Below are positions 20,163-28,550 of a DNA stretch of 64,000 nucleotides, piece after piece. Source of the DNA: Tistrella mobilis (GTDB lineage Bacteria; Pseudomonadota; Alphaproteobacteria; Tistrellales; Tistrellaceae); assembly GCF_041468085.1 (NCBI RefSeq), contig NZ_CP121017.1, positions 3,905,501 through 3,969,500 on the forward strand, in the 5' to 3' direction. Below the pieces are notes generated by a model. That model was not told the DNA's origin. It did not search any database and saw nothing but the letters and a program-made list of their open reading frames with translations. The stretch's first letter is position 1; every line of letters starts with the position of its first letter. A program made the translations under genes and the position numbers.

Positions 20163-21341
20163 TCAGAGCGCTGCCTCGTAGATCGCGCGGGCATCGTCGA
20201 GCGTCACCTCGCGCGGGTTGTTGACCAGCAGCCGGGTCTGCTTCATCGCATCCTCGGCCAGCAGCGGCAGATGATTGTGGCCGACACCGACCTGGGCAAG
20301 CCGGGTCTCCAGGCCAAGCTCCTCGGTCAGCCCGGCCAGTGCATCGGCAAAGCGCGCCGAGACCGCCTTGTCCCCGCCCGTCCGGTCCAGATCCGGAAAG
20401 ACGATCGGCGCCAGCTCGCCATAGGCGCGCGCCGCCCTGTCGCTTTCCAGATTGAAGCGCAGCACATGCGGCAGCACCAGCGAGTTCGACAGGCCGTGCG
20501 GCACATGGAAATGGCCGCCCAGCGGATAGGCGAGCGCATGGACCGCGGCGACCGGGGCATTGGCGAAGGCCTGGCCGGCAAGCAGCGCCCCCAGCATCAT
20601 GTCGGCACGGGCGGCGCGGTCACGGCCATCGGTGCAGGCACGGCGGATGGCGCCGCCCAGCAGGCGCAGCGCCTCGCGCGCCAGCACGTCCGACAGCGGG
20701 TTCTTCTTGTGCGCGCTGGTATAGGCCTCGATCGCGTGAACCATGGCGTCGACACCGGTCGCCGCGGTCACGTTCTTCGGCAGGCCGAGGGTGAGGTCGG
20801 CATCCAGCAGCGCCACATCGGGCAGCAGCAGGGGCGAGACCACACCCTTCTTCTCGGCAGCCCCGGTGGTGACGATCGAGATCGGCGTCACTTCGGAACC
20901 GGTGCCGGCCGTGGTCGGGATCTGGACCAGCGGCAGGCGGCGCCCCTTTGCATTGCCGACGCCATAAATCGTGTCCAGCGCCACGGGGGTGGCGACCAGG
21001 AAGGCCACCAGCTTGGCCACATCCATCGAGCTGCCGCCGCCAAGGCCGACGACGCCGTCGACGCCGGCATCGCGGGCCTCCGCCGATGCGGTCTCGACCA
21101 CTTCGGCCGGCGGGTCGGCGACGACGCGGTCGAAGATCACGGGCTCCAGCCCGGCCGCGGTCAGGCTTTCGAGCGCGGCATCCGTCAGGCCGAATTTCCG
21201 CACACCGGGGTCAGTGACCACCAGCACCCGCGTCGCCCCGAGATCACGCATGATCTGGCCCAGCCTGGCGCAGGCTCCCGGCTCGCTCACGATGCTGCGG
21301 GTGGTCTCGAAGACGAAGGACGGTACGGGCTGCGGCGACAT
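20163..21341 (-). CDS. Iron-containing (group III) alcohol dehydrogenase
   Basis: 392 residues. NAD(P)-dependent oxidation of an alcohol or reduction of an aldehyde. Seen are the nucleotide motif GLGGGSSMDVAK, PTTAGTGSEVT, and the metal-binding region TGVDAMVHAIEAYTS (Asp and His) with HALAYPLGGHFHVPHGLSN (two further His). The start at 21339-21341 (MSPQPVPSFVFE) has GGGAGG 8-9 bases upstream; the much longer open frame upstream is antisense to the oxidoreductase leader and is rejected. First gene of a four-gene operon, divergent from the indolepyruvate oxidoreductase gene. Confidence 0.92.
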   Translation of the reverse strand: MSPQPVPSFVFETTRSIVSEPGACARLGQIMRDLGATRVLVVTDPGVRKFGLTDAALESLTAAGLEPVIFDRVVADPPAEVVETASAEARDAGVDGVVGLGGGSSMDVAKLVAFLVATPVALDTIYGVGNAKGRRLPLVQIPTTAGTGSEVTPISIVTTGAAEKKGVVSPLLLPDVALLDADLTLGLPKNVTAATGVDAMVHAIEAYTSAHKKNPLSDVLAREALRLLGGAIRRACTDGRDRAARADMMLGALLAGQAFANAPVAAVHALAYPLGGHFHVPHGLSNSLVLPHVLRFNLESDRAARAYGELAPIVFPDLDRTGGDKAVSARFADALAGLTEELGLETRLAQVGVGHNHLPLLAEDAMKQTRLLVNNPREVTLDDARAIYEAAL

Positions 21342-21799
21342 GGCGGGCGACCTCCCAGGGGTGACCGGCATCGGGGCCGGTGGTTCATTCCTTGATGCGG
21401 AGCCGGCTGGCGCCTCCGGTCCGGCGGTCAGGATGAGAGCCCCGGCCCCCCGGGTCAAGTCGCTGCCGCACACGCCACCATGGCATGCATATCCTGCGCA
21501 GGGGATCACTCTACGGTGTATGCCGGTCCACATGGCGTTCGAACGGTGTCTGGTACTTGACGCATCGGCCGGCTGCGCATCACCATGGCATGTATGGACC
21601 GGTCGCGAGCTGTCCGTGGTGGGGATATCCGTTCCAGAGGTCTTCCCGCCCGCCGCTACCGAAGAGGCAGTGCACCGGCACCCGGTGCCGGGCCGGTCCC
21701 GTGCCAGTGGTCGCGAGGGAGAGGTTGAGGTGGCGGTTTCCGCCGCCCGTCCTGTCGTTTCCCGGACGGCCGCAAGCTCCCAGGGAGGACGGGTCGACG

Positions 21800-24700
21800 A
21801 TGGCGACCAGCGATACCGGAACCGCAGAGGCCCGGTCCGAGACCAAGACCACCGCCGACGCGACCGCCGCGCCGAAGGTGACGCTCGACGACAAGTACAC
21901 GCTGCCCCAGGGTCGCATCTATGTGACCGGCACCCAGGCGCTGGTGCGCGCCCTGCTGCTGCAGGCGGAACGCGACCGTGCGGCCGGGCTGAACACCGGC
22001 GGCTTCGTCTCGGGCTATCGCGGATCACCGCTCGGCGGCGTCGATCAGGCGCTCTGGCAGGCTCGCAAACATGTCGACAAGGCCGGGATCGTCTTCAATC
22101 CCGGTGTGAATGAAGATCTGGCCGCGACCTCGATCTGGGGCACGCAACAGCTTCATGTCGGCGGCGGCACATCCGACAAGGATGGCGTCTTCGGCCTCTG
22201 GTACGGCAAGGGCCCGGGCGTCGACCGCTCGGGCGATGCCATCAAGCACGCCAATCTTGCCGGCACGGCGCCCACCGGCGGTGTGGTCGCGGTGTTCGGT
22301 GACGACCACACCGCCAAATCATCGACCGTCGCCCATCAGTCGGAGCCGGGGCTGATCGCAGCCCATGTGCCGGTGCTGAACCCGGCCACCATCGGCGAAC
22401 TGGTCGACTACATCCTGGCGGGCTTCGCCCTCTCACGCGCCTCGGGCTGCTGGGTGGGCGTGAAGGCGCTCGCCGATACCGTCGAAGGCTCGGCCTCGAT
22501 CGAGATCGATCCGGCGCGCCATGTTTTCCGCCTGCCCGACGATGTGACCCCGCCGCCGGGCGGCTATCACATCCGCTGGCCCGATCCGCCGGTCGACCAG
22601 GAGGCCCGGCAGTTCCGCCACAAGCTGCCCATGGTCCAGGCCTGGGTGCGGGCCAACGGCCTCGACCGCGTCACCCATGATGCCCCCCGGCGCCGTTTCG
22701 GCATCGTCGCGGTCGGCAAGGCCTGGGGCGACGTTCTGGAAGCGCTCGACCTTCTGGGTGTCGACGAGGGCCGCCTTGCCGCCCACGGCATTGCCATCTA
22801 CAAGCCGGCCCTGGTCTGGCCGCTGGAACCGGTCAACGCGGTGCGCTTCGCAAGCGGCCTCGATGAAGTTCTGGTGGTCGAAGAGAAGAAAGCGATCGTC
22901 GAGGAACAGCTCGCCCGCCTGCTCTACGGCCTGCCCGATGCCGAACGTCCGCGGCTTTCGGGCAAGACCGATGCGGAAGGCCGGCCTCTCTTCCCGCAGG
23001 ACGGGGCGCTCGACCCGCTCGCCATCGCCCGTGCGATCGCCGTGCGCTTCGGTCTCGACGATGCCTCCAGGGCGCTCGCTTCGGCCTGCGGCGGTGCCGC
23101 CGCGGGGACGGCCGCCTCTGCCGGCAACGAGCCGCCGCTGCCCGGCCGCTCGCCCTGGTTCTGCTCGGGCTGCCCCCATAACAGCTCGACGAAACTGCCC
23201 GAGGGCAGCCGCGCGCTGGCCGGCATCGGCTGCCACGGCATGGCGATCTACATGCCCAATCGCCGTACCACGCTCTGGAGCCATATGGGCGCCGAAGGGG
23301 CGGCCTGGATCGGCCAGGCTCCGTTCTCGAAGGACGGCCACATCTTCCAGAATCTGGGCGACGGCACCTATTTCCATTCCGGCCTGCTCGCCATCCGCGC
23401 GGCGATCGCGGCCAAGGTGAACATCACCTACAAGATCCTCTACAACGATGCCGTCGCCATGACGGGCGGCCAGCCGGTCGACGGCCAGCTGCTGCCCTGG
23501 CAGATCACCCGCCAGGTCTCGGCCGAAGGGGCCGCCCGGGTGGTGGTGGTGACCGACGAGCCCGACAAGTATCCGGCCGGCACGCCCTGGGCCGAGGGCG
23601 TGACCATCCGTCCGCGCGACGAGCTGGACCAGGTTCAGCGCGAGCTGCGCGAGACGCCGGGCGTGACCGTGCTGCTCTACGACCAGACCTGCGCCGCCGA
23701 AAAGCGCCGGCGCCGCAAGCGCGGCACCATGGCCGATCCGGATCTGCGCGCCTTCATCAATCCCAGGGTCTGCGAGGGCTGCGGCGATTGCGGCACCACC
23801 TCCAACTGCGTGTCGGTGAAACCGCTTGAGACCGCGTTCGGCCGCAAGCGCCAGATCGACCAGTCGAGCTGCAACAAGGATTTCTCCTGCGTCGAAGGCT
23901 TCTGCCCAAGCTTCGTGACCGTCACCGGGGCGAAACCGGCAAAGCGCGCGGCGGCCCCGAAGCCGGCAGCGGCCGGCACCGACGGCCCGGCACCGGATGA
24001 CGGCCTGCCGCTGCCCAAGGTGCCGCCGGTCGCAAGCGGCAAGGCCAATATCCTGGTCACCGGCATCGGCGGGACCGGTATCGTCACCATCGGCGCGCTG
24101 ATCGGCATGGCCGCCCATATCGAGGGTCGGGCGGTTTCCGTGCTCGACCAGACCGGCCTGGCTCAGAAGAACGGCGCCGTCACCTCGCATGTCCGGGTGG
24201 CGCCGGTCACCACCCCGCCCCCGGGCGGGCGGGTGCCGCCGGCCTCTCTCGATGCCCTGATCGCCGCCGACATGGTGGTGGCCGCCGGCGCGGAAGCCCG
24301 TGCCACCTATGCCGCCGGCCGCACCCGCGGCGTTGCCAACACCCATGTCGTGCCGCTGGCCTCTTTCGCGATCCAGCCGGACATGAAGCTCGGCGACGGC
24401 GCGACGGCGATGGCGGTCGAAGCCTCGATCGGCCGTGATGCGCTGGAGCGGATCGATGCGACCCGCATCGCCCGCGCCCTGTTCGGTGACAGCCTCTACG
24501 CCAATCCCTTCCTGCTCGGCCTCGCCTGGCAGAAAGGCCTGGTGCCGGTGGGGCTGGAGGCGCTGCGCGAGGCGATCCGGCTGAACGGCCAGGCGGTGGC
24601 GATGAACCTGCAGGCCTTCGGCTGGGGCCGCAAGGCCGCCGTCGACCGGGCCGCGGTGCTGCGCGCCGCAGGGCTCGATCAGCCGGCCACCGAAACCGCC

Positions 24701-25408
24701 CTGCCGCGTGTGGCCGAAGGGCCGGATCCGGAGACGGCGCCCCTGCCCGAACTCGTCGCCTTCTATGCCGACGAGCTGGTGCGCTATCAGGACACCGCCT
24801 ATGCCGCCCGCTACCGCTCGGTGGTGGAGCGGGTGGAAGCGGCGGAGCGTGCGCTTCTGCCCGGTGGTGGTGATCTCCGCCTCAGCAGGGCCGTCGCCCG
24901 TGCCCTCTACAAGCTGATGGCCTATAAGGACGAATACGAGGTCGCCCGGCTCTACACCGACGGCAGCTTCGCGAAGGCGCTCAAGGCCGAACTGGACGGC
25001 GGCCGCAGGATCACCCTGCATCTGGCGCCGCCGATCCTGTCGAAACCCGATCCGGTGACGGGCAAGCCGCGCAAGACCAGTTTCGGGCCGTGGATGTTCA
25101 GCGCCATGCGCCTGCTCGCCCGGATGAAGCGGCTGCGCGGCACCGCCCTCGACCCCTTCGGCCGCACGGCAGAGCGCCGGGCCGAACGGGCGCTGATCGA
25201 AGCCTATATCAGCCGGATCGACGGGCTGCTGCCCCGGCTGACCCAGGCCAATCGCGACCTGATCCGCGACATCGCCGCCGTGCCCGAGAAGATCCGCGGC
25301 TATGGCCATATCAAGGAAAGCGCCATGCGCACGGCCGAGGTCGAGGAGAAGCGCCTCCTCGCCCGCCTCGATGCCGGGCCGGAGGCAAGCCGCGCCGCCG
25401 CGGAGTGA
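21800..25408 (+). CDS. Fused indolepyruvate ferredoxin oxidoreductase (IorAB type)
   Basis: 1202 residues. Oxidatively decarboxylates aryl pyruvates (indolepyruvate, phenylpyruvate) to aryl-acetyl-CoA with ferredoxin as acceptor, in aromatic amino-acid breakdown. Layout: N-terminal pyrimidine-binding domain (GGFVSGYRGSPLGGVDQALW), ThDP domain (FCSGCPHNSSTKLPEGS with GIGCHGMAIYMPNR, and AMTGGQPVDG), a Cys-rich [4Fe-4S] segment (VCEGCGDCGTTSNC and SSCNKDFSCVEGFCPSF), then the gamma-type domain (GIGGTGIVTIGALIGMAAH). The ATG at 21800 follows CAGGGAGG; the longer open frame from 21485 has no family sequence. Single gene ended by a strong terminator. Confidence 0.93.
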   Translation: MATSDTGTAEARSETKTTADATAAPKVTLDDKYTLPQGRIYVTGTQALVRALLLQAERDRAAGLNTGGFVSGYRGSPLGGVDQALWQARKHVDKAGIVFNPGVNEDLAATSIWGTQQLHVGGGTSDKDGVFGLWYGKGPGVDRSGDAIKHANLAGTAPTGGVVAVFGDDHTAKSSTVAHQSEPGLIAAHVPVLNPATIGELVDYILAGFALSRASGCWVGVKALADTVEGSASIEIDPARHVFRLPDDVTPPPGGYHIRWPDPPVDQEARQFRHKLPMVQAWVRANGLDRVTHDAPRRRFGIVAVGKAWGDVLEALDLLGVDEGRLAAHGIAIYKPALVWPLEPVNAVRFASGLDEVLVVEEKKAIVEEQLARLLYGLPDAERPRLSGKTDAEGRPLFPQDGALDPLAIARAIAVRFGLDDASRALASACGGAAAGTAASAGNEPPLPGRSPWFCSGCPHNSSTKLPEGSRALAGIGCHGMAIYMPNRRTTLWSHMGAEGAAWIGQAPFSKDGHIFQNLGDGTYFHSGLLAIRAAIAAKVNITYKILYNDAVAMTGGQPVDGQLLPWQITRQVSAEGAARVVVVTDEPDKYPAGTPWAEGVTIRPRDELDQVQRELRETPGVTVLLYDQTCAAEKRRRRKRGTMADPDLRAFINPRVCEGCGDCGTTSNCVSVKPLETAFGRKRQIDQSSCNKDFSCVEGFCPSFVTVTGAKPAKRAAAPKPAAAGTDGPAPDDGLPLPKVPPVASGKANILVTGIGGTGIVTIGALIGMAAHIEGRAVSVLDQTGLAQKNGAVTSHVRVAPVTTPPPGGRVPPASLDALIAADMVVAAGAEARATYAAGRTRGVANTHVVPLASFAIQPDMKLGDGATAMAVEASIGRDALERIDATRIARALFGDSLYANPFLLGLAWQKGLVPVGLEALREAIRLNGQAVAMNLQAFGWGRKAAVDRAAVLRAAGLDQPATETALPRVAEGPDPETAPLPELVAFYADELVRYQDTAYAARYRSVVERVEAAERALLPGGGDLRLSRAVARALYKLMAYKDEYEVARLYTDGSFAKALKAELDGGRRITLHLAPPILSKPDPVTGKPRKTSFGPWMFSAMRLLARMKRLRGTALDPFGRTAERRAERALIEAYISRIDGLLPRLTQANRDLIRDIAAVPEKIRGYGHIKESAMRTAEVEEKRLLARLDAGPEASRAAAE

Positions 25409-25421
25409 CTGCCTTCAATCT

Positions 25422-25464
25422 CCGGGATCATCCTCGCCGCCGGCTTGGGCGGGGATGATCCCGG
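25422..25464 (+). terminator. Terminator after the indolepyruvate oxidoreductase gene
   Basis: Perfect 12-bp arms CCGGGATCATCC (25422-25433) and GGATGATCCCGG (25453-25464) with further partial GC pairing inside, starting 13 bases after the stop codon. The T-tract is short, but the stem is very stable and can serve both converging genes. Confidence 0.7.
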
Positions 25465-25478
25465 TTGCCGTTTCGCAC

Positions 25479-25527
25479 CTTCGCAAACTTCGCAACTCTT
25501 CCGCCGTCATCTTCGCAAACATCGCAA
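25479..25527. repeat. Two 17-bp direct repeats CTTCGCAAAC(T/A)TCGCAA
   Basis: Copies at 25479-25495 and 25511-25527 differ at one base; starts are 32 bases apart, about three helical turns. Each contains TTCGCAA twice. They lie between the ends of two converging genes, just before the end of the gene at 25542. Confidence 0.7.
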
Positions 25528-25541
25528 GACGGCCGCCCGCA

Positions 25542-25952
25542 TCAGCCGCGGGCGAGGAGATCGCGCGCCGCCTCTTCGACCCCGGCTTCCGAGGCCACCA
25601 CCCGGGCCGGGACACCGAAGGCCTTCTCGGCCATCAGCGCCTGAGCCTCCATCACCAGTCGCCGGCTACGGCTCTCCTCGACGACGATCATGCCCTTGCA
25701 GATGAGGCCCAGCACCTCGCGGCTGCGCTTGAGCCAGAGCGCCCGGCGCCTGCGGTCCTCGTGCGTCTCTTCCGGCTGCGGGCCTGAGAAGATCACGACG
25801 AAAGGCGTGCCGCGGTCGAGCAGGGCCTGCATCTCTTCTTCCCAGGCGACGGCATAGCCGGGCTGCACGGCATCGGGCCGGGCGCGGACCAGTGGGAAGG
25901 CAGACATGTCGTGAACGATGAACCGGAGATCGGCGCCGGGGATAGCAGACAT
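25542..25952 (-). CDS. Conserved hypothetical protein, about 136 residues
   Basis: 136 residues. I recognise the sequence type (IVHDMSAFPLVRARPD, WEEEMQALLDRGTPFVVIF, HEDRRRRALWLKR, MEAQALMAEKAFGVP) as a widespread small alphaproteobacterial family without an assigned function. The predicted fold alternates strands and helices; no signal peptide or metal motif is visible. The start at 25950-25952 is preceded by AGGAGA; a start at 25985 adds an unsupported leader. Divergent from the AraC-type regulator across 140 bases, so that regulator may control it. Confidence 0.7.
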   Translation of the reverse strand: MSAIPGADLRFIVHDMSAFPLVRARPDAVQPGYAVAWEEEMQALLDRGTPFVVIFSGPQPEETHEDRRRRALWLKRSREVLGLICKGMIVVEESRSRRLVMEAQALMAEKAFGVPARVVASEAGVEEAARDLLARG

Positions 25953-26092
25953 GACGGTAGGGTCTCCTCTGACGGATCGGGGCACGGATGCGCCCTGACG
26001 ATCACGCTAGACGCCCGGGCGCTTGCAGCGGTAACCGCATCCGGACAATAAATGTTGAAAAGCTGCCAGATCGCAGGGGAGATGCGCCGCGC

Positions 26093-26884
26093 ATGGATCT
26101 GTTCGACCGCCCGGACGGGCCGCCGGTCATCGCGCTGGCGAGCGGTGCCGGGCTGGAGAACGACTTCCCGCTCGGCAGCCAGGAAGTGGACTGGCATGCC
26201 CACCGCCGCGGCCAGTTGATCTGTATCGAGACCGGGCTGATGCACAGCCGCACGCCCCATGGTTCATGGCTGCGGCCGCCCCACCGGGCGGGATGGATGC
26301 CGCCCGGCATACCCCATTGGGGGGCGATGACCGGCGTCACCTCCGGCTGGACCGTACTGATTGCACCCGAAGCCTGTGCCGGGCTGCCGGCCGGACCGCA
26401 GGTGCTGGCGGTGAGCGAGGTGATGCGGGCGTTGGTCCGCCGTGCCGCCGGCTGGTGGCAGGCCGACCGACTGGATGCCCGCCAGGAACGGCTGACCGCC
26501 GTGCTGCTGGACGAAATTGCCGCCGCCCCGGCCGAACCGCTGCACCTGCCCATGCCGACGGAGCGGCGGCTGGCCCGGATCGCGACCGCCCTCGCGGCCG
26601 ATCCGGCCGATGACCGGACCCTGGAGGATTGGGCAGACGCGGTGGGGTTGTCGCCCCGCACGGCCCGCCGGGCCTTTATAGCCCAGACCGGCATGACCTT
26701 CGGAGAATGGCGCCGGCAGGCGCGGCTGGTCCGGGCGCTGGAGATGCTCGCGGCCGGCGAGCCGGTGGCGATCGTCTCGGACGCGCTGGGCTATGCGGGG
26801 CCGAGCAATTTCATCGCCATGTTCCGGCGGTGCTTCGGCACCTCGCCCGCCCGCTATTTCGCCACCACGAAATCGAAGCCGTAG
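26093..26884 (+). CDS. AraC-family transcriptional regulator with cupin domain
   Basis: 263 residues. N-terminal cupin sensing domain with DWHAHRRGQLICIETG and PPHRAGWMPPGIPHWG, and a C-terminal pair of helix-turn-helix motifs: TLEDWADAVGLSPRTARRAF and EPVAIVSDALGYAGPSNFIA followed by MFRRCFGTSPARYF, the AraC signature. The ATG at 26093 has AGGGGAGA about 10 bases upstream. Its 3' end overlaps the dioxygenase gene on the other strand by 31 bases. Likely targets are the flanking genes; the inducer is unknown. Confidence 0.9.
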   Translation: MDLFDRPDGPPVIALASGAGLENDFPLGSQEVDWHAHRRGQLICIETGLMHSRTPHGSWLRPPHRAGWMPPGIPHWGAMTGVTSGWTVLIAPEACAGLPAGPQVLAVSEVMRALVRRAAGWWQADRLDARQERLTAVLLDEIAAAPAEPLHLPMPTERRLARIATALAADPADDRTLEDWADAVGLSPRTARRAFIAQTGMTFGEWRRQARLVRALEMLAAGEPVAIVSDALGYAGPSNFIAMFRRCFGTSPARYFATTKSKP

Positions 26885-27444
26885 CCGCCATCTGCCCCCT
26901 GGGCCATCACCAGCTCGGGCCGGAAGATCCGGTCGCGATCATTGCCGGGCTCGTCCGCGAAATAGAGCTGGGTGGTCAACACCGGCCCGCCCGGGGCCTG
27001 GACCCGGATGTGGATATGGCGGGTGCGGCCGGGATAGAGGCCGGGCCTGAGCGTCGTCAGGCGGTAGCGCCCGGCATCGTCGGCGAACTGATGGCCGCGC
27101 ATGCGGAAGCCCTGATTGTCGTAGGCACCCGTCGGATCGGCATGCCAGATGTCGAGCAGCGCCCCCGCGACCGGCCGGCAGTCGGTATCCAGCACCCGCC
27201 CCGTCAGCTGCATGCCCTCGCCATCAGGCGCATCGCCGGTGAAATCGGCCCTCTGCGGCGATCCCGGGCTGAAATAGGGGCCGGCGGTCTGCCGGGGTGT
27301 GGGATCCGCTGCCCCGCAGGCCGGCGTCGCGGCACGCGTCATGCCCGGCCGGACCAGGCCCGCAAAGGGCAGCAGGACGGCCGCGCCGGCCGAGAGATGC
27401 AGCAGGCGCCGCCGTGACGGCAGCCGGTCCCGGATATCGGCCAT
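26854..27444 (-). CDS. Exported intradiol ring-cleavage dioxygenase
   Basis: 196 residues. Fe(III) dioxygenase fold of protocatechuate/catechol 1,2-dioxygenases. Candidate ligands are Tyr in DPTGAYDNQGF, Tyr in RPGLYPGRTRHIHIRV, and the two His of RHIHIRV. The N terminus has a twin-Arg-like signal (SRRRLLHLSAGAAVLLPFAG), so it should be exported to the periplasm or envelope, as in a known exported subgroup. Acts on a catechol-type diol; substrate unknown. The start at 27442-27444 follows GGGGAGAGG. Divergent partner genes are absent; it is tail-to-tail with the AraC gene. Confidence 0.85.
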   Translation of the reverse strand: MADIRDRLPSRRRLLHLSAGAAVLLPFAGLVRPGMTRAATPACGAADPTPRQTAGPYFSPGSPQRADFTGDAPDGEGMQLTGRVLDTDCRPVAGALLDIWHADPTGAYDNQGFRMRGHQFADDAGRYRLTTLRPGLYPGRTRHIHIRVQAPGGPVLTTQLYFADEPGNDRDRIFRPELVMAQGADGGYGFDFVVAK

Positions 27445-27506
27445 GACCTCTCCCCTCCCCATCGATGGTCTGAGACAGGGCATATCGGGTCTCTGGCGCC
27501 GGCAGA

Positions 27507-28409
27507 TCAGGGGGCGGCGGGCGCCCCCGTGGGCTTTGCCACGCCGGAGCCGTCGAGCAGGGCCCGGTCGCGGGCACAGGCGTCGATCACCGCATCCATC
27601 ACCGCCCGCACCCGGGGGGAGCGGCGCAGATCGGCATGGACCAGCAGCCAGATGTCGCGCCCTGCCTCATCATCGGCATCTTCCACCACCCTGACCAGCC
27701 GGGGATCGGGATCGGCGAGGAAATGCGGCAGGGCGGCAAGCGCCAGACCCGTCGCCGCATATTCGGCCAGCGCCGCCAGATCATTGGCCCGCAGCCGGAC
27801 CGGCCGGCCGGCAGCCTGGCGGATCAGCCAGCGCTGCTGCGCCACCCCGGCCAGACGGTCGTCATAACCGGCGAATTCCCAGCGCACCGGCGGGCGGGCG
27901 GCATGTTCGGGCGTGCCGTAGAGGGCGAAGCCCATCCGGCCCAGATGCCGGCCGATCAGCTCGCCATCCCCCGTGCGGTCCAGCCGGACCGCCAGATCCG
28001 CGTCCCGGCGCAGCAGGCTGACCGCGCCGATATCCCCCGCCAGTTCCAGTTCAAGCTCGGGATGGGCAAGAGCCAGCGGCGCCAGCCTCGGCGCCAGGAA
28101 ATGCGCTCCGAAGACCGGCGGCACGGCCACCCGCACCGTGCCGGCAAGCCCCCCTGCCGCAGCGCCGGCGCGGCCAAGGGCGATCACCCCCTCTTCCACC
28201 CGTTCCGCCGCCGGCAGCAGACGCTCACCGTCGGCCGTCGGCACCCAACCGCGCGGCAGCCGGTCGAAAAGCCTGAGCCCCAGCGCCGTCTCCAGGGCAT
28301 CCACCCGCCGGGCAACCGTGGTGTGGTCGACCTTGAGCACCCGCGCCGCCCCCAGCAGAGAGCCGCTGCGCTGCAGCGCCAGGAAATAGCGCAGATCGTC
28401 CCAGTTCAT
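27507..28409 (-). CDS. LysR-family transcriptional regulator
   Basis: 300 residues. N-terminal winged helix (MNWDDLRYFLALQRSGSLLG, AARVLKVDHTTVARRVDALE) of the subgroup with the VDHTTVARR recognition helix, then a LysR substrate-binding domain. The start at 28407-28409 gives the family N terminus. It is divergent from the quinone oxidoreductase gene; the 141-base spacer holds two sets of inverted repeats, so it very probably regulates that gene and itself. Confidence 0.92.
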   Translation of the reverse strand: MNWDDLRYFLALQRSGSLLGAARVLKVDHTTVARRVDALETALGLRLFDRLPRGWVPTADGERLLPAAERVEEGVIALGRAGAAAGGLAGTVRVAVPPVFGAHFLAPRLAPLALAHPELELELAGDIGAVSLLRRDADLAVRLDRTGDGELIGRHLGRMGFALYGTPEHAARPPVRWEFAGYDDRLAGVAQQRWLIRQAAGRPVRLRANDLAALAEYAATGLALAALPHFLADPDPRLVRVVEDADDEAGRDIWLLVHADLRRSPRVRAVMDAVIDACARDRALLDGSGVAKPTGAPAAP

Positions 28410-28421
28410 CAGCCGTACGCG

Positions 28422-28490
28422 TCCACTTATGTGGATAATTCCACAGATATTGCGCAAACCTGCCAGCTGTTTGCGTAGATGTCCACAGAT
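28422..28490. promoter_or_regulatory. LysR operator region with TCCAC/GTGGA and CGCAAAC repeats
   Basis: TCCAC-TTAT-GTGGA-TAAT-TCCACA at 28422-28445 gives alternating half-sites, with a perfect TGTGGA/TCCACA inverted repeat at 28430-28445. TCCACAGAT recurs at 28441-28449 and 28482-28490, 41 bases apart. Between them CGCAAAC (28453-28459) and GTTTGCG (28469-28475) form a 7-bp inverted repeat with a 9-base spacer. This fits regulatory and activation sites of a LysR regulator in a divergent promoter. Confidence 0.6.
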
Positions 28491-28550
28491 CTATCCTCAG
28501 GGCCGATACGCGGCATCCTGCCGCGGCAGGGCCTGAAGGAGATCCGATCC

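Noticed and set aside
22433-25309. Long open frame (over 950 codons) antisense to the indolepyruvate oxidoreductase gene
   Set aside because: In GC-rich DNA the antisense of a real gene often stays open; the translation is rich in Arg, Gly and His with no family motif, whereas the plus strand is a clear fused oxidoreductase.
28430-28438. TGTGGATAA, exact reverse complement of the E. coli DnaA box
   Set aside because: It is a single copy that forms half of the TGTGGA/TCCACA palindrome in a LysR divergent promoter; there is no cluster of boxes, AT-rich unwinding region or dnaA/dnaN/parAB neighbour, so no origin is called.
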